In this document: one piece after another, positions 35,172 to 43,600 of the stretch
Layout of the letters: each line of letters starts with the position of its first letter
Position numbering within the stretch: the stretch's first letter is position 1
Origin: Halobacterium sp. KA-4
GTDB lineage: Archaea > Halobacteriota > Halobacteria > Halobacteriales > Halobacteriaceae
Assembly: GCF_021028995.1 (NCBI RefSeq)
Contig: NZ_JAJJZG010000004.1
Location: forward strand, 124,001-188,000
Length of the DNA stretch: 64,000 nt
Reading direction: 5' to 3'
Position numbers and translations under genes: made by a program
Notes under the pieces: generated by a model
Databases searched by the model: none
What the model was told of the DNA's origin: nothing
What the model saw: only the letters and a program-made list of their open reading frames with translations

Positions 35172-36113
35172 TCACGCCGCCACCCCCTCGGCGAACTCGT
35201 CGCCGAAGAAGATGTAGACCGCCAGCGTCGGCAACGCCGCGAGGAACGCTCCAGCCATCCGGAGCGCGAAGTCCTGGCCCTCCAGCGAGGACCCGAGGCC
35301 GGCAAGGATCAACACGACCGGTGCAGCCGGGCTCGACTCTGTCGCGACTAGTACCAGCGTGAACAGCAGGTCGTTCCAGATCTGCGTGAACTGGTAGATG
35401 AGGACGACCGCGAACATCGGCCCCGACAGCGGGAGCACGATGCGGCGGTAGACCCGACGGAGTGACGCGCCGTCGAGTCGCGCCGACTCGATCATCTCCT
35501 CACTCAGGTTCGTGTAGTACGTCCGGAATAGGAGCGTACACATGGGAATCCCGTACGCGACGTGAGTGACGATCAGTTCGATGATGCCAGCGTAGTCGTT
35601 GGGGATGCCCAGCGCCCAGACGAACGACAGCAGGCTCGTGAGTTCGACCCACTGCGACCAGAACTGGGTCAGCGGCACCAGCACGGCCTGGTACGGGATG
35701 AAGATGCCCGCGATGATGATTGCGAGCAGCGGGGCCTTGTACGCCTGCTTCCAGTTCGGAATCGTGAGTCCGTACGCCATCAGACTCCCGACGACCGCCG
35801 AGATGACCGTCGCCGGCACGGCGTACAGCAGGCTGTTGCCCATTCCGCGCAGCAGCGCGTCGACGGCCGCCTGCCACTTCGCCAGCGTGAACCCACTCGG
35901 TCCCGGGGGCGCGAACGGCGCCGTCTCGATGACCGCGGTTCCGGTCTTGAACGAGGTGACTAGTCCGGACTCGATCGGGACGAGGTAGAAGGCCGCCATC
36001 ACGAGCAGCACGACGTACAGTCCGACGTCTTCTACCGTCGTCTGTTCGAGGTTCTGGCGGATTCGGGCCGTCACCGCCGCGTCGCCGTCCGTTCGAGATT
36101 CGGTGTCGCTCAT
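35172..36113 (-). CDS. Sugar ABC transporter permease (MalG type)
   Basis: A 313-aa inner permease with six helices. The ATPase-contact EAA loop reads MIESARLDGASLRRVYRRI (near residue 205-225). A charged N-terminal cytoplasmic stretch precedes the first helix. It forms the channel together with the MalF-type permease, whose stop overlaps its start by four bases. Confidence 0.92.
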   Translation of the reverse strand: MSDTESRTDGDAAVTARIRQNLEQTTVEDVGLYVVLLVMAAFYLVPIESGLVTSFKTGTAVIETAPFAPPGPSGFTLAKWQAAVDALLRGMGNSLLYAVPATVISAVVGSLMAYGLTIPNWKQAYKAPLLAIIIAGIFIPYQAVLVPLTQFWSQWVELTSLLSFVWALGIPNDYAGIIELIVTHVAYGIPMCTLLFRTYYTNLSEEMIESARLDGASLRRVYRRIVLPLSGPMFAVVLIYQFTQIWNDLLFTLVLVATESSPAAPVVLILAGLGSSLEGQDFALRMAGAFLAALPTLAVYIFFGDEFAEGVAA

Positions 36114-37153
36114 AGGTTGTCCCTCCGGTATTCGTAGACGAGGTACGGGCCGATGACGCTGAGCGCCATCGCGAACAGGACGATGGCAATCGCGGACCCG
36201 TACGCCCAGTTGAGGTTTGCGTACGCTTCACGGACCATCTTTGTCGCCAGGATGTCCGCACCGTTCGGTGGTCGATAGCCGCCAACCAGCGAGTAGAGGA
36301 AGTCGAAGGCCTTCATCGCGAACACCATCAGCACGACAGCGGCGCTGATGGTCGCACCCTTCAACTGTGGGATGATGACTCGCCAGTACATCTTCATGGT
36401 CGACGCGCCGTCGACCTTCGCAGCCTCGTAGTGCTCGCTGGGTATCGCTCGGAGGCCCGCGAGATACACGACCATCGCGTACCCCGAGAACTGCCACATC
36501 AGCGCGAAGATGATTGCTGGGAGGACGACTGCCTGGTTCCCCAACCAGCTCACTGGGCCGAGCCCGAACACGCCGATGACGCTGTTGACGATACCGTTGT
36601 TGTAGTTGTACATCCACAACCAGAACTGTGCGGTCACCACGAACGAGAGGCTCATCGGCAGGAGGTAGATCGTCCGGAACGAGTTCTCGAACCGGATTCC
36701 CCTGTCGATGAGAATCGCCAGTACGAGCCCAACCACGAGCGTCACTCCGGTGAATCCGATGAGCAGGACGAATGTGTTGATCGCAGCGTCGATGAATCCT
36801 GGATCACCGAGCGCCCGCGCGTACATCTCGAAGTCGAGGTTCGAGTAGTCCGGTGCGTTCGCGAACCCCCGGTAGTCGGTCAGCGAGATTAGCAGGTTCC
36901 AGATGATCGCCCCGTAGACGAACAGCGCCATCAGCAGGAACGGCAGCAGCCAGAAAACGGAGGATTCGGTGAAGTCGCTACCGAAGCGACTATTCAGGGC
37001 CTCGGTAACCCGGCCGACGGGTCCCGGGTCCGACCCCGAGTCCGGCTGCCGGGCGGATTCTTCGCTCACGACGCCGCCGTCGGGGCGGACCTCCTCGTCG
37101 GCCCGGGACGACGGGCTGAGAGCGGCGAACAACCGACGGAGATTGTCGAACAT
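36110..37153 (-). CDS. Sugar ABC transporter permease (MalF type)
   Basis: A 347-aa permease with a long, charged N-terminal region (about 60 residues, Pro/Asp-rich) and about six to seven helices. The EAA loop is HYEAAKVDGASTMKMYWRVI. It is the partner of the downstream MalG-type gene (four-base overlap) and follows the binding-protein gene by seven bases, so the first three genes are one tight unit. Confidence 0.92.
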   Translation of the reverse strand: MFDNLRRLFAALSPSSRADEEVRPDGGVVSEESARQPDSGSDPGPVGRVTEALNSRFGSDFTESSVFWLLPFLLMALFVYGAIIWNLLISLTDYRGFANAPDYSNLDFEMYARALGDPGFIDAAINTFVLLIGFTGVTLVVGLVLAILIDRGIRFENSFRTIYLLPMSLSFVVTAQFWLWMYNYNNGIVNSVIGVFGLGPVSWLGNQAVVLPAIIFALMWQFSGYAMVVYLAGLRAIPSEHYEAAKVDGASTMKMYWRVIIPQLKGATISAAVVLMVFAMKAFDFLYSLVGGYRPPNGADILATKMVREAYANLNWAYGSAIAIVLFAMALSVIGPYLVYEYRRDNL

Positions 37154-37160
37154 GCGGCGG

Positions 37161-38513
37161 TTAGTTCGATACGGCGTCCAGGAACCCCTGCGTGGCCGCG
37201 TCGACGTTGTACGGGCCAGTGAACTCCGAGGAGATGACCTCGTTGAGCTGGCTCATCTTCTGGGAGGAGACTGCGAGGCCGTGCTGGAGCGTCGGCGGTC
37301 GGTGCTCCGCGTTCGCGAAGTCCTCGGCCGTCTCCTGGAGGTACGGACCGAATTCGTCCATACTCACGTCGGTTCGGGTCGGGATGGACCCCTTGTACTG
37401 GTTGAACGCAATCTGGGCCTCCTGGCTGCCGACGAACCCCTCCCAGATTTTCGAGGCTTCCGGGGTCGGATTGTTCGCGGGGTAGAGGAACGAGTCGAAG
37501 TGCACCGTGTACATGTTCTCCGTTCCCGGGAACGTCTTGAATCCCCAGTCGTCGTTGTAGTCGAAGTTCTCCGCGTTCCGGAACGCACCAGCGGCCCAGT
37601 TGCCCTGATGGATGAACGCCGCGTTGCCGTTGATGATGTTCTGGTTGGACGCGGTCAGGTTGAGCGAGGCCGCGTCGTCGCTGATGTAGTTCTCCAGCAT
37701 CTCCGCGGTCGTCTCGAAGGCCGACCGGACGGCGCTCTCCGAGCCGTTACCCTCGACGAAGTCCATGTACGGCTGGTACCCTTCCTGCCCGAGCATCACG
37801 GCGGCCCACAGCTGGGTCGTCGTCCACGTGCCGGACATTGCGTGGGTCATCGGCACCGCGTCGGTCTCGTTGGCGACCGTCTCGAAGGCGTCCAGGAGCG
37901 CCGAGAGGCTGGTCAGCGAGTCCACATCGACGCCTGCCTCTTCGACGACCGAGGTGTTGTAGAACAGGCAGTTGAGGCGGTGCGAGCCGAGCGGGACGGC
38001 TCGGTAGCTGCCGTTCATCTGGTGGAGGTCGATTGCCTCTTGAACCATCACGTCCTCGAAGTTGTTCTCCTCCCAGACGTCGTCGACGCTCCCGAGGACG
38101 CCCTCGTAGCGACGGAGGTTGGGGCCGGGCCAGTTCGCGAACGACCCGGGCGGGTCGTTGCTCTGGAGTCGGTTGGCCACGACTGCGTCGAGGTTCTGGT
38201 TCCCACCGCCACCAATGGGGCTCATGTCGAGGCCGACGTCGGGGTGTGCCTCTTCGAACGCAGTGGTCAGCGCTTCGGCCGCGCGGGCACCGTCGCCGCC
38301 CGTCCAGCCGTGGAGCACTTCGACCGGGCCGCTAACTTCGCCACCGCTCGTCGTGCCGCTCGCGGTGCCGTCGTTCGTCGTGCCGCTCCCACTGTCGCCA
38401 CCACCGGTACAGCCAGCGATTCCGGCGAGAGCCGCAATACTGGCGCCTCGGATGAAGGTCCTTCTGGACCGTCCGCTGCCGCCTGACCGTTCGTCGTTGC
38501 CTTTGTGTGGCAT
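37161..38513 (-). CDS. Sugar ABC transporter substrate-binding Tat-lipoprotein
   Basis: A 450-aa secreted solute-binding protein (family 1 type, like UgpB). The Tat signal SRRTFIRGASIAALAG (Arg17-Arg18) ends in the lipobox AGC with Cys35, then a Gly/Ser/Thr spacer. The two-lobed fold follows, with VEVLHGWTGGDGARAAEALT at the start of the binding domain. It captures a carbohydrate or glycerol-phosphate-like ligand, which cannot be specified. Start is the ATG at 38513. The promoter has an AT-rich ATTATAG-type element near 38531-38550, so this gene opens the transporter transcript. Confidence 0.92.
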   Translation of the reverse strand: MPHKGNDERSGGSGRSRRTFIRGASIAALAGIAGCTGGGDSGSGTTNDGTASGTTSGGEVSGPVEVLHGWTGGDGARAAEALTTAFEEAHPDVGLDMSPIGGGGNQNLDAVVANRLQSNDPPGSFANWPGPNLRRYEGVLGSVDDVWEENNFEDVMVQEAIDLHQMNGSYRAVPLGSHRLNCLFYNTSVVEEAGVDVDSLTSLSALLDAFETVANETDAVPMTHAMSGTWTTTQLWAAVMLGQEGYQPYMDFVEGNGSESAVRSAFETTAEMLENYISDDAASLNLTASNQNIINGNAAFIHQGNWAAGAFRNAENFDYNDDWGFKTFPGTENMYTVHFDSFLYPANNPTPEASKIWEGFVGSQEAQIAFNQYKGSIPTRTDVSMDEFGPYLQETAEDFANAEHRPPTLQHGLAVSSQKMSQLNEVISSEFTGPYNVDAATQGFLDAVSN

Positions 38514-39011
38514 GCATTCACGAATTAACCACAACTATAATAAAAGTTTGGAAAGAGTGGGTCCTGTCAAATATATAGATGGATTTGACTTAAATAACGC
38601 CCCCTCGATCATTCCGCCACGACCGGTTGCATCACGGGTCATTCCGACGGCTGCAACTATAGACTTACGACGACCGGGAACTGATCACCGACGTTTTGTC
38701 TGCGCCCAGCAGAACCAGAGATTTCGACCAGATTGCCAAGAGCGCGGCTTCAAACCCGGAGCGTGAATCACAGAAGGTTCTCACCGATCTCGTCGGTTCA
38801 CAGAGTGGCGCACTCAGAACGGTGGTTCTTCAAAGCGGGGCAAGTGGACAGCAAGCACTCCTACAGAGGCGAGGTAGCTTGCATGCCGGTCTGGGAGAGG
38901 TTGTACGCAACTCCTCAAGTGGAAGCTCTGGTCGCAGGGCATCACGTTCGCACGGTCCCAGCCGGGATCGATTCGGTGGGTTTTACGCGCCGGCACTTCG
39001 TCCCCCCGAGT
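38514..39011. other. Long intergenic region between the transporter and fumC
   Basis: About 500 bases with no gene I can support. The left third is AT-rich (ABC promoter and a TATATAG stretch near 38573). The right part has ordinary GC content with open frames but no recognised domain and no start with a promoter. The fumC promoter, TTTTACG near 38980, lies at the right end. No inverted-repeat ends of an insertion element were seen. Confidence 0.5.
38531..38550 (-). promoter_or_regulatory. Promoter of the sugar ABC transporter genes
   Basis: On the minus strand, CTTTTATTATAGTTGTGG lies 20-35 bases before the binding-protein start, forming the expected TATA box. A longer AT-rich stretch (38560-38600) lies further upstream and could host a regulator. 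Confidence 0.55.
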
Positions 39012-40421
39012 ATGGGAGACGACTACCGAACCGAACGCGACAGTCTCGGCGAAATCGAAGTTCCCGCGGACGCGTACTGGGGCGCACAGACCCAGCGCGC
39101 CGTCGAGAACTTCCCCATCTCGGACAGCACGTTCGGGCGGCGCTTCGTGCGTGCGCTCGGCGTCGTGAAGAAGGCCGCCGCGCAGGCGAACAACGACCTC
39201 GGTTTGGTCGACGACGAGAAAGCCGACGCCATCGTCGAAGCCGCTGACGAAGTCATCGAGGGCGAGCACGACGACCAGTTCCCCGTCGACGTCTTCCAGA
39301 CCGGGAGCGGGACGTCTTCGAACATGAACGCCAACGAGGTCATCGCGAACCGCGCCGCCGAGATTCTCGGCGAGGAGGTCGGCGCGCGCGTCGTCCACCC
39401 CAACGACCACGTCAACTACGGCCAGTCCAGCAACGACGTCATCCCGACCGCGATGCACGTCGCCGCCCTGGAAGCCGTCGAGAAGGACGTCGAACCCGCG
39501 CTCGAACTGCTCGCCGACGCCCTCGACCAGAAGGCCGACGAGTTCGACGGCGTCGTCAAGACCGGCCGCACGCACCTCCAGGACGCCACGCCCGTGCGCC
39601 TCGGCCAGGAGTTCGGCGGCTACCGGACGCAGGTCGAGAAGGGGATCGAGCGCGTGCGCGACGTGAAAGCCCACCTCTCGGAGCTCGCGCTCGGCGGCAC
39701 CGCGGTCGGCACCGGACTCAACACGCATCCCGAATTCCCCGAGAAGGCTGCCGCGTACATCTCGGAGGAGACCGGCGTCTCCTTCCGCGAAGCGGACGAC
39801 CACTTCGAGGCCCAGGCCGCCCACGACGCGATGAACGAGGCCCACGGCGCGCTCCGCACGGTCGCGGGCTCGCTGAATAAGATTGCCAACGACCTCCGCC
39901 TGCTCGCGTCCGGGCCGCGCAACGGCCTCGGGGAGATCGAGCAGCCCGAGAACCAGCCCGGCTCCTCGATTATGCCCGGGAAAATCAACCCCGTGGTGGC
40001 TGAAGCTGTCAATCAGGTCCACAAGCAGGTCGTCGGCAACGACGCTGCCGTGAACGCGGGTGCCGTCGAGGGTCAGCTCGACCTCAACCTCTACAAGCCG
40101 GTGCTGGCGCACAACTTCCTTGAATCCTCGAAGGTCATCGCGAACGCCAGCGTCGCGTTCGCGGAGAAATTCGTGGCGAAGCTCGAAGCCAACGAGGAGT
40201 ACTGCGAGGAGCAGGTCGAGCGCTCGATGGCGCTGGCGACCGCGCTTAACCCCGCTATCGGCTACGACAAGGCTAGCGAGGTCGCGAAGGCCGCGCTTAA
40301 GGAGGGTAAGTCGGTCAAGGAGGTCGTCGTCGAGAAGGGCTACCTCTCCGAGTCGGAAGCCGAGGACGTCCTCGACCCAGAGAAGATGACCCACCGCGGC
40401 ATCCTCTCGGGCGACGACTGA
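39012..40421 (+). CDS. fumC: Fumarate hydratase class II
   Basis: A 469-aa enzyme of the fumarase/aspartase superfamily converting fumarate to malate in the TCA cycle. The start MGDDYRTERDSLGEIEVP is usual for haloarchaeal fumarase. Active-site segments are GSGTSSNMNANEV, TGRTHLQDATPV and the signature GSSIMPGKINPV, near residue 317. The homotetramer uses three such loops from different chains. Aspartate ammonia-lyase is the main alternative, but the signature and length favour fumarase. The start is the ATG at 39012, preceded by TTTTACG at about -32. Confidence 0.95.
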   Translation: MGDDYRTERDSLGEIEVPADAYWGAQTQRAVENFPISDSTFGRRFVRALGVVKKAAAQANNDLGLVDDEKADAIVEAADEVIEGEHDDQFPVDVFQTGSGTSSNMNANEVIANRAAEILGEEVGARVVHPNDHVNYGQSSNDVIPTAMHVAALEAVEKDVEPALELLADALDQKADEFDGVVKTGRTHLQDATPVRLGQEFGGYRTQVEKGIERVRDVKAHLSELALGGTAVGTGLNTHPEFPEKAAAYISEETGVSFREADDHFEAQAAHDAMNEAHGALRTVAGSLNKIANDLRLLASGPRNGLGEIEQPENQPGSSIMPGKINPVVAEAVNQVHKQVVGNDAAVNAGAVEGQLDLNLYKPVLAHNFLESSKVIANASVAFAEKFVAKLEANEEYCEEQVERSMALATALNPAIGYDKASEVAKAALKEGKSVKEVVVEKGYLSESEAEDVLDPEKMTHRGILSGDD

Positions 40422-40450
40422 CGACACAGGACGGCAGCTAGTCGAGAGCA

Positions 40451-40458
40451 GTATTTTT
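40451..40458. terminator. T-run between fumC and the SGNH pseudogene
   Basis: TATTTTTG at 40451-40458 follows the fumC stop by about 30 bases. Oligo-T is a known archaeal termination signal. It lies in a convergent intergenic space. Confidence 0.4.
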
Positions 40459-40483
40459 GCGGCGCGTTGGCCGGCGCTCGCAG

Positions 40484-41500
40484 TTAGACGTCGAGACGCT
40501 GGGATAGTTCGTCGCCGATACGTTTCATGCCGTAATCCCCGGGGTGGAGCAGGTCCGCGGCCAGCTCGGAGAGCGGCAGTAGTTCGGGGCTCTCGACGAG
40601 CGAGAGGTTGCCGTGGGGTGATTCCTCGACAATGGTGCGCAACGTCTCTCGGTACGCTATGGCGTGTTCGGCGTCGCCTGATTCGGTCACGTCGTCGCAG
40701 TACGGGAACAGCGTCACGCACGTAATCGGCTTCTCTGGATGGGCGGCCGTGATGGTATTGACGAGGTCGTCGGCGCGTTCGTGGAACTACTCGGGTGAGA
40801 AGCCGCCGGAGGACGCCATGTTGACCGAGATGGCGAGTGTCGCGACGTCCCAGTCGTCGCGGGCGGCGATGTGCTCGGTCATCGCGGCCTCACAGTATGC
40901 GGACCCGGAGCAGCCGAGGTTCAGCGCGTCGACCCCGCAGTTGCGCGCGACGGTGGTGACGTAGTCAGTGTGTGGGACCGACGCCGCGGCGCCCTCGGTA
41001 ATCGACGTCCCGTACGCGAGATACCGCTGGTCGGGAAGTTCGTCGACGGTGGGCGGCCGGCAGTCGCCGGTGACGTCGTGGACGGCGATAGCCTGGTAGC
41101 GGTCGAGTTGGATGCGGCAGACGCACGGGTCGAACCGGCCGGTCTCATCACTGGACGCGAGCTCCTGGAGTCGCTCGCGCACGCGGAACGTCAGCGTCTC
41201 GGGATCGGTGCCGACTCCGGTCGGCTCCCACGGCTAGAACTCCCCCCAGAACGTGTGAATCTCGGTCGGCTCGGACGCGGACAGGGACAGCGTCACCTCG
41301 ACTTCGGCGTCGTCGGTGTGCGGGACGAATCTGACCTCGCTGTCGGTCGGATGGCCCACGCGGTCGCGGGCCATGTCGTTCAAGCCGTCGCTCACTGCGG
41401 TGGGAACGCGGCAGAGTCGGTCGCCGCCGTCGGCCCACTCCGCTGAGACCGTCTCCGCGACGTTGTACAGCGAGACGGACGGAAACTTCGCTACCTCCAT
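40484..41500 (-). pseudogene. SGNH/GDSL-family hydrolase gene interrupted by two in-frame TAG codons
   Basis: The frame codes a ~338-residue SGNH hydrolase: an N-terminal beta-domain (EVRFVPHTDDAEVEVTLSLS), the catalytic block RYLAYGTSITEGAAASVP (nucleophile Ser), the glycine block NLGCSGSAYCE, the Asn block SVNMASSGG and the C-terminal LLHPGDYGM (Asp/His dyad). Two TAG codons interrupt it without changing frame: at 41234-41236, after HTFWGEF, and at 40787-40789, after GFSPE. Everything else reads on in one frame. Both stops would be CAG (Gln) with one C-to-T change. It is most simply a recent pseudogene. The ATG at 41500 is preferred to an upstream GTG. Confidence 0.8.
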
Positions 41501-41598
41501 GTCCCCCTCGTCTGGAGGGGCCACGTGAGTGTGTCGGAGTCCCGTCTCGTCGATTCAGCCCGCCCACCTTCTTGTACCCGCGTTTCGATGACCGACGC

Positions 41599-42084
41599 AT
41601 GGAACGACTCGACTCCCGCGTCCGCCTCATCTGGTTCCTCCGCGTGTTCGTCGGTTCCGTCGTCGCCGGCGTCATCGCAGCCATCGTGACGGGATTCGTC
41701 GACAGCGTGACCGTCTCTCCCCTCCTCGTCGGCGGCAGCGTGTTCGCTGTCCTCCTCGTGCTCGGCGCCATCCACGTCGTCCTCAGGTATCGAGCGTGGC
41801 GCTTCGAGGTCCGCGAAGACACCCTCTACATCGAGCGCGGCGTGCTCGTGAACGTCCGCACGGTCGTCCCGTTCGTGCGCGTCCAGCACGTCGACGCCCG
41901 CCGCGGCCCAATCGAACGCGCGCTCGGGCTGAGTAGCGTCGTCGTCTACACGGCTGGGTCCCGTGGAGCGGACGTCTCGATTCCGGGACTGGTCGCCGAG
42001 CGCGCCGACGACGTCCAGGAGACGCTGCGACGCCTCGCAATCGAGAGCGAGCCCGAGACCGGCGATGCCGGGGATGCAGTGTGA
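41599..42084 (+). CDS. PH-domain membrane protein (YdbS-like)
   Basis: A 161-aa protein: a short cytoplasmic head, two hydrophobic helices (residues 10-50) and one bacterial PH-like domain, RAWRFEVREDTLYIERGVL to the C-terminus. The QHVDARRGPIERALGL segment is the usual DUF304 motif. It is paired with the larger PH protein next to it (GTGA overlap), as in the Bacillus ydbS-ydbT pair. The role is unknown; membrane surface or lipid binding is a guess. Confidence 0.82.
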   Translation: MERLDSRVRLIWFLRVFVGSVVAGVIAAIVTGFVDSVTVSPLLVGGSVFAVLLVLGAIHVVLRYRAWRFEVREDTLYIERGVLVNVRTVVPFVRVQHVDARRGPIERALGLSSVVVYTAGSRGADVSIPGLVAERADDVQETLRRLAIESEPETGDAGDAV

Positions 42085-43547
42085 AACTCCACCCGCTGTC
42101 GATTCCCGTCCGCGTCGTCTCGCGCGCCGTTGGCATCGTGTGGGCGTTTATCTTCGCGGGCTTCGCGCTCGCGGGCGGCGACCCGCTGTTGCTCAGCGGC
42201 GTCGTCGTGCTCGCGGTCGTCGTGCTCGCGGGGCTCGCGGGCTACGAGGTGGCGTACTACCGGCGCTTCGACTACGAACTCACCGACGAGAGCCTCGACA
42301 TTTCCTCGGGAGTGTTCTCGCGGCGCGACCGAGAGATTCCGCTGCGTCGCGTGCAGAACGTCGACGTGACGCGGTCGTTCGTCGCGCGGCTGCTCGGCAT
42401 CGCGGTCGTCGACGTGGAGACGGCGGGCGGCGGCGGCACCGAGGCGAACCTGCGGTTCGTTGGCGGTGAGGAAGCCGACCGCCTGCAGGAAGCGATTCGA
42501 GCGAAGCGCGCTGCACTCCAACGCGAGGAAGGCGAGGAGGGCGAAACCGAGGAAGCGGAAGCCGCGGCGTCGGCGGGCGGCGAGACACTGTTCGAGCTCT
42601 CGGACCGCGACCTCGTGCTGTACGGCGCGCTCTCGTTCGACCCGCGGCTGGCGTCCGGCGTGGTCGCGCTCGCGACGTTCCTCGCGCCCACGTTCGGTGA
42701 CCGCATCTCGCTGTCTGGACTCGGCATCGCCGCTATCGTCGGCTTTGCGGTCGTCGCCGCGCTCGCGCTGTGGGCGGCATCGGCGGTCGCGCGCATCGTC
42801 CAGTTCTACGGCTTCCGGCTGCGTCGGGTCGGCGACGACCTGCGCTACGAGCGCGGCTTGCTCTCGCGGCACGACGGCACCATTCCGCTATCGAAGCTCC
42901 AGACGGTCGCCGTCGAGGAGAACGTCCTGATGCGGCGCTTCGGCTTCGCGTCGCTGGCCGTCGAGACCGCTGGCTACGCGCCCGGTAGTCAGCCCAGCGG
43001 CGGCTCGGAAGCAGCCATCCCGATTGCGCCCCGCGAAGACGTGCTTTCGCTGGCGCAGACGCTCGAACCGTTCCACGACTTCGAGGTCGAACGGCCGCCC
43101 GAGCGCGCTCGCAAGCGCTACGTCCGTCGGTACCTGCTCGTGGGCCTCGCGGTGGTCGCCGCAGGGTTCCTCGTCGACCAGTTCCTCACGAGCGTCCCGT
43201 GGTACGCGGCTGGCGTGTTGCTCCTGCTGGCGTGGCCCGCCGCACGGCTCACGCACCGCCACCGAGGCTACGAAGTCGGCCCGGACCACGTCGTTACGCA
43301 GGGCGGGTTCTGGAACCGCAGCACGCGCATTGTGCCCTACCGCCGCATTCAGACGGTCATCCGACGGCAGACGGTCTTCCAGCAGCGCTGGCGGCTCGCG
43401 ACGGTTATCTTCGACACCGCCGGTTCCCGCTCAATATCGGCGGGTGACGCCGCGGCGCTGGACCGCGACGAGGACGACGCCGACAGCATCGCGGTGGCTG
43501 TCCGCGACCGCGTCCTCGACGTCATCTACGAGCGCGACCGGAAGTAG
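42081..43547 (+). CDS. Large PH-domain membrane protein (YdbT-like)
   Basis: A 488-aa membrane protein with three pairs of hydrophobic helices, each followed by a PH-like DUF304 domain: RRFDYELTDESLDISSGVFS..., FYGFRLRRVGDDLRYERGLLS..., and HRGYEVGPDHVVTQGGFWN.... A linker between the first two (near residues 145-170) is rich in Glu and Ala. The GTG start overlaps the upstream gene's stop, so the two proteins are likely made together and may form one membrane complex. Confidence 0.84.
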   Translation: MKLHPLSIPVRVVSRAVGIVWAFIFAGFALAGGDPLLLSGVVVLAVVVLAGLAGYEVAYYRRFDYELTDESLDISSGVFSRRDREIPLRRVQNVDVTRSFVARLLGIAVVDVETAGGGGTEANLRFVGGEEADRLQEAIRAKRAALQREEGEEGETEEAEAAASAGGETLFELSDRDLVLYGALSFDPRLASGVVALATFLAPTFGDRISLSGLGIAAIVGFAVVAALALWAASAVARIVQFYGFRLRRVGDDLRYERGLLSRHDGTIPLSKLQTVAVEENVLMRRFGFASLAVETAGYAPGSQPSGGSEAAIPIAPREDVLSLAQTLEPFHDFEVERPPERARKRYVRRYLLVGLAVVAAGFLVDQFLTSVPWYAAGVLLLLAWPAARLTHRHRGYEVGPDHVVTQGGFWNRSTRIVPYRRIQTVIRRQTVFQQRWRLATVIFDTAGSRSISAGDAAALDRDEDDADSIAVAVRDRVLDVIYERDRK

Positions 43548-43568
43548 TCGGGACGACAGACTGAACGG

Positions 43569-43578
43569 TTTTTTATCG
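43569..43578 (+). promoter_or_regulatory. TATA box of gatE
   Basis: GTTTTTTATC is centred 27 bases before the ATG at 43601. It sits inside a perfect inverted repeat GAACG/CGTTC (43563-43567 with 43577-43581). Confidence 0.6.
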
Positions 43579-43600
43579 TTCGCCCGCACACGACCACGTA

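Noticed and set aside
38514-39011. Possible insertion sequence remnant in the long gap before fumC.
   Set aside because: No terminal inverted repeats, target duplications or transposase motifs could be recognised.
38814-40721. A 635-codon minus-strand open frame opposite fumC.
   Set aside because: The sense strand encodes a complete fumarase with its signature; the antisense frame has no domain.
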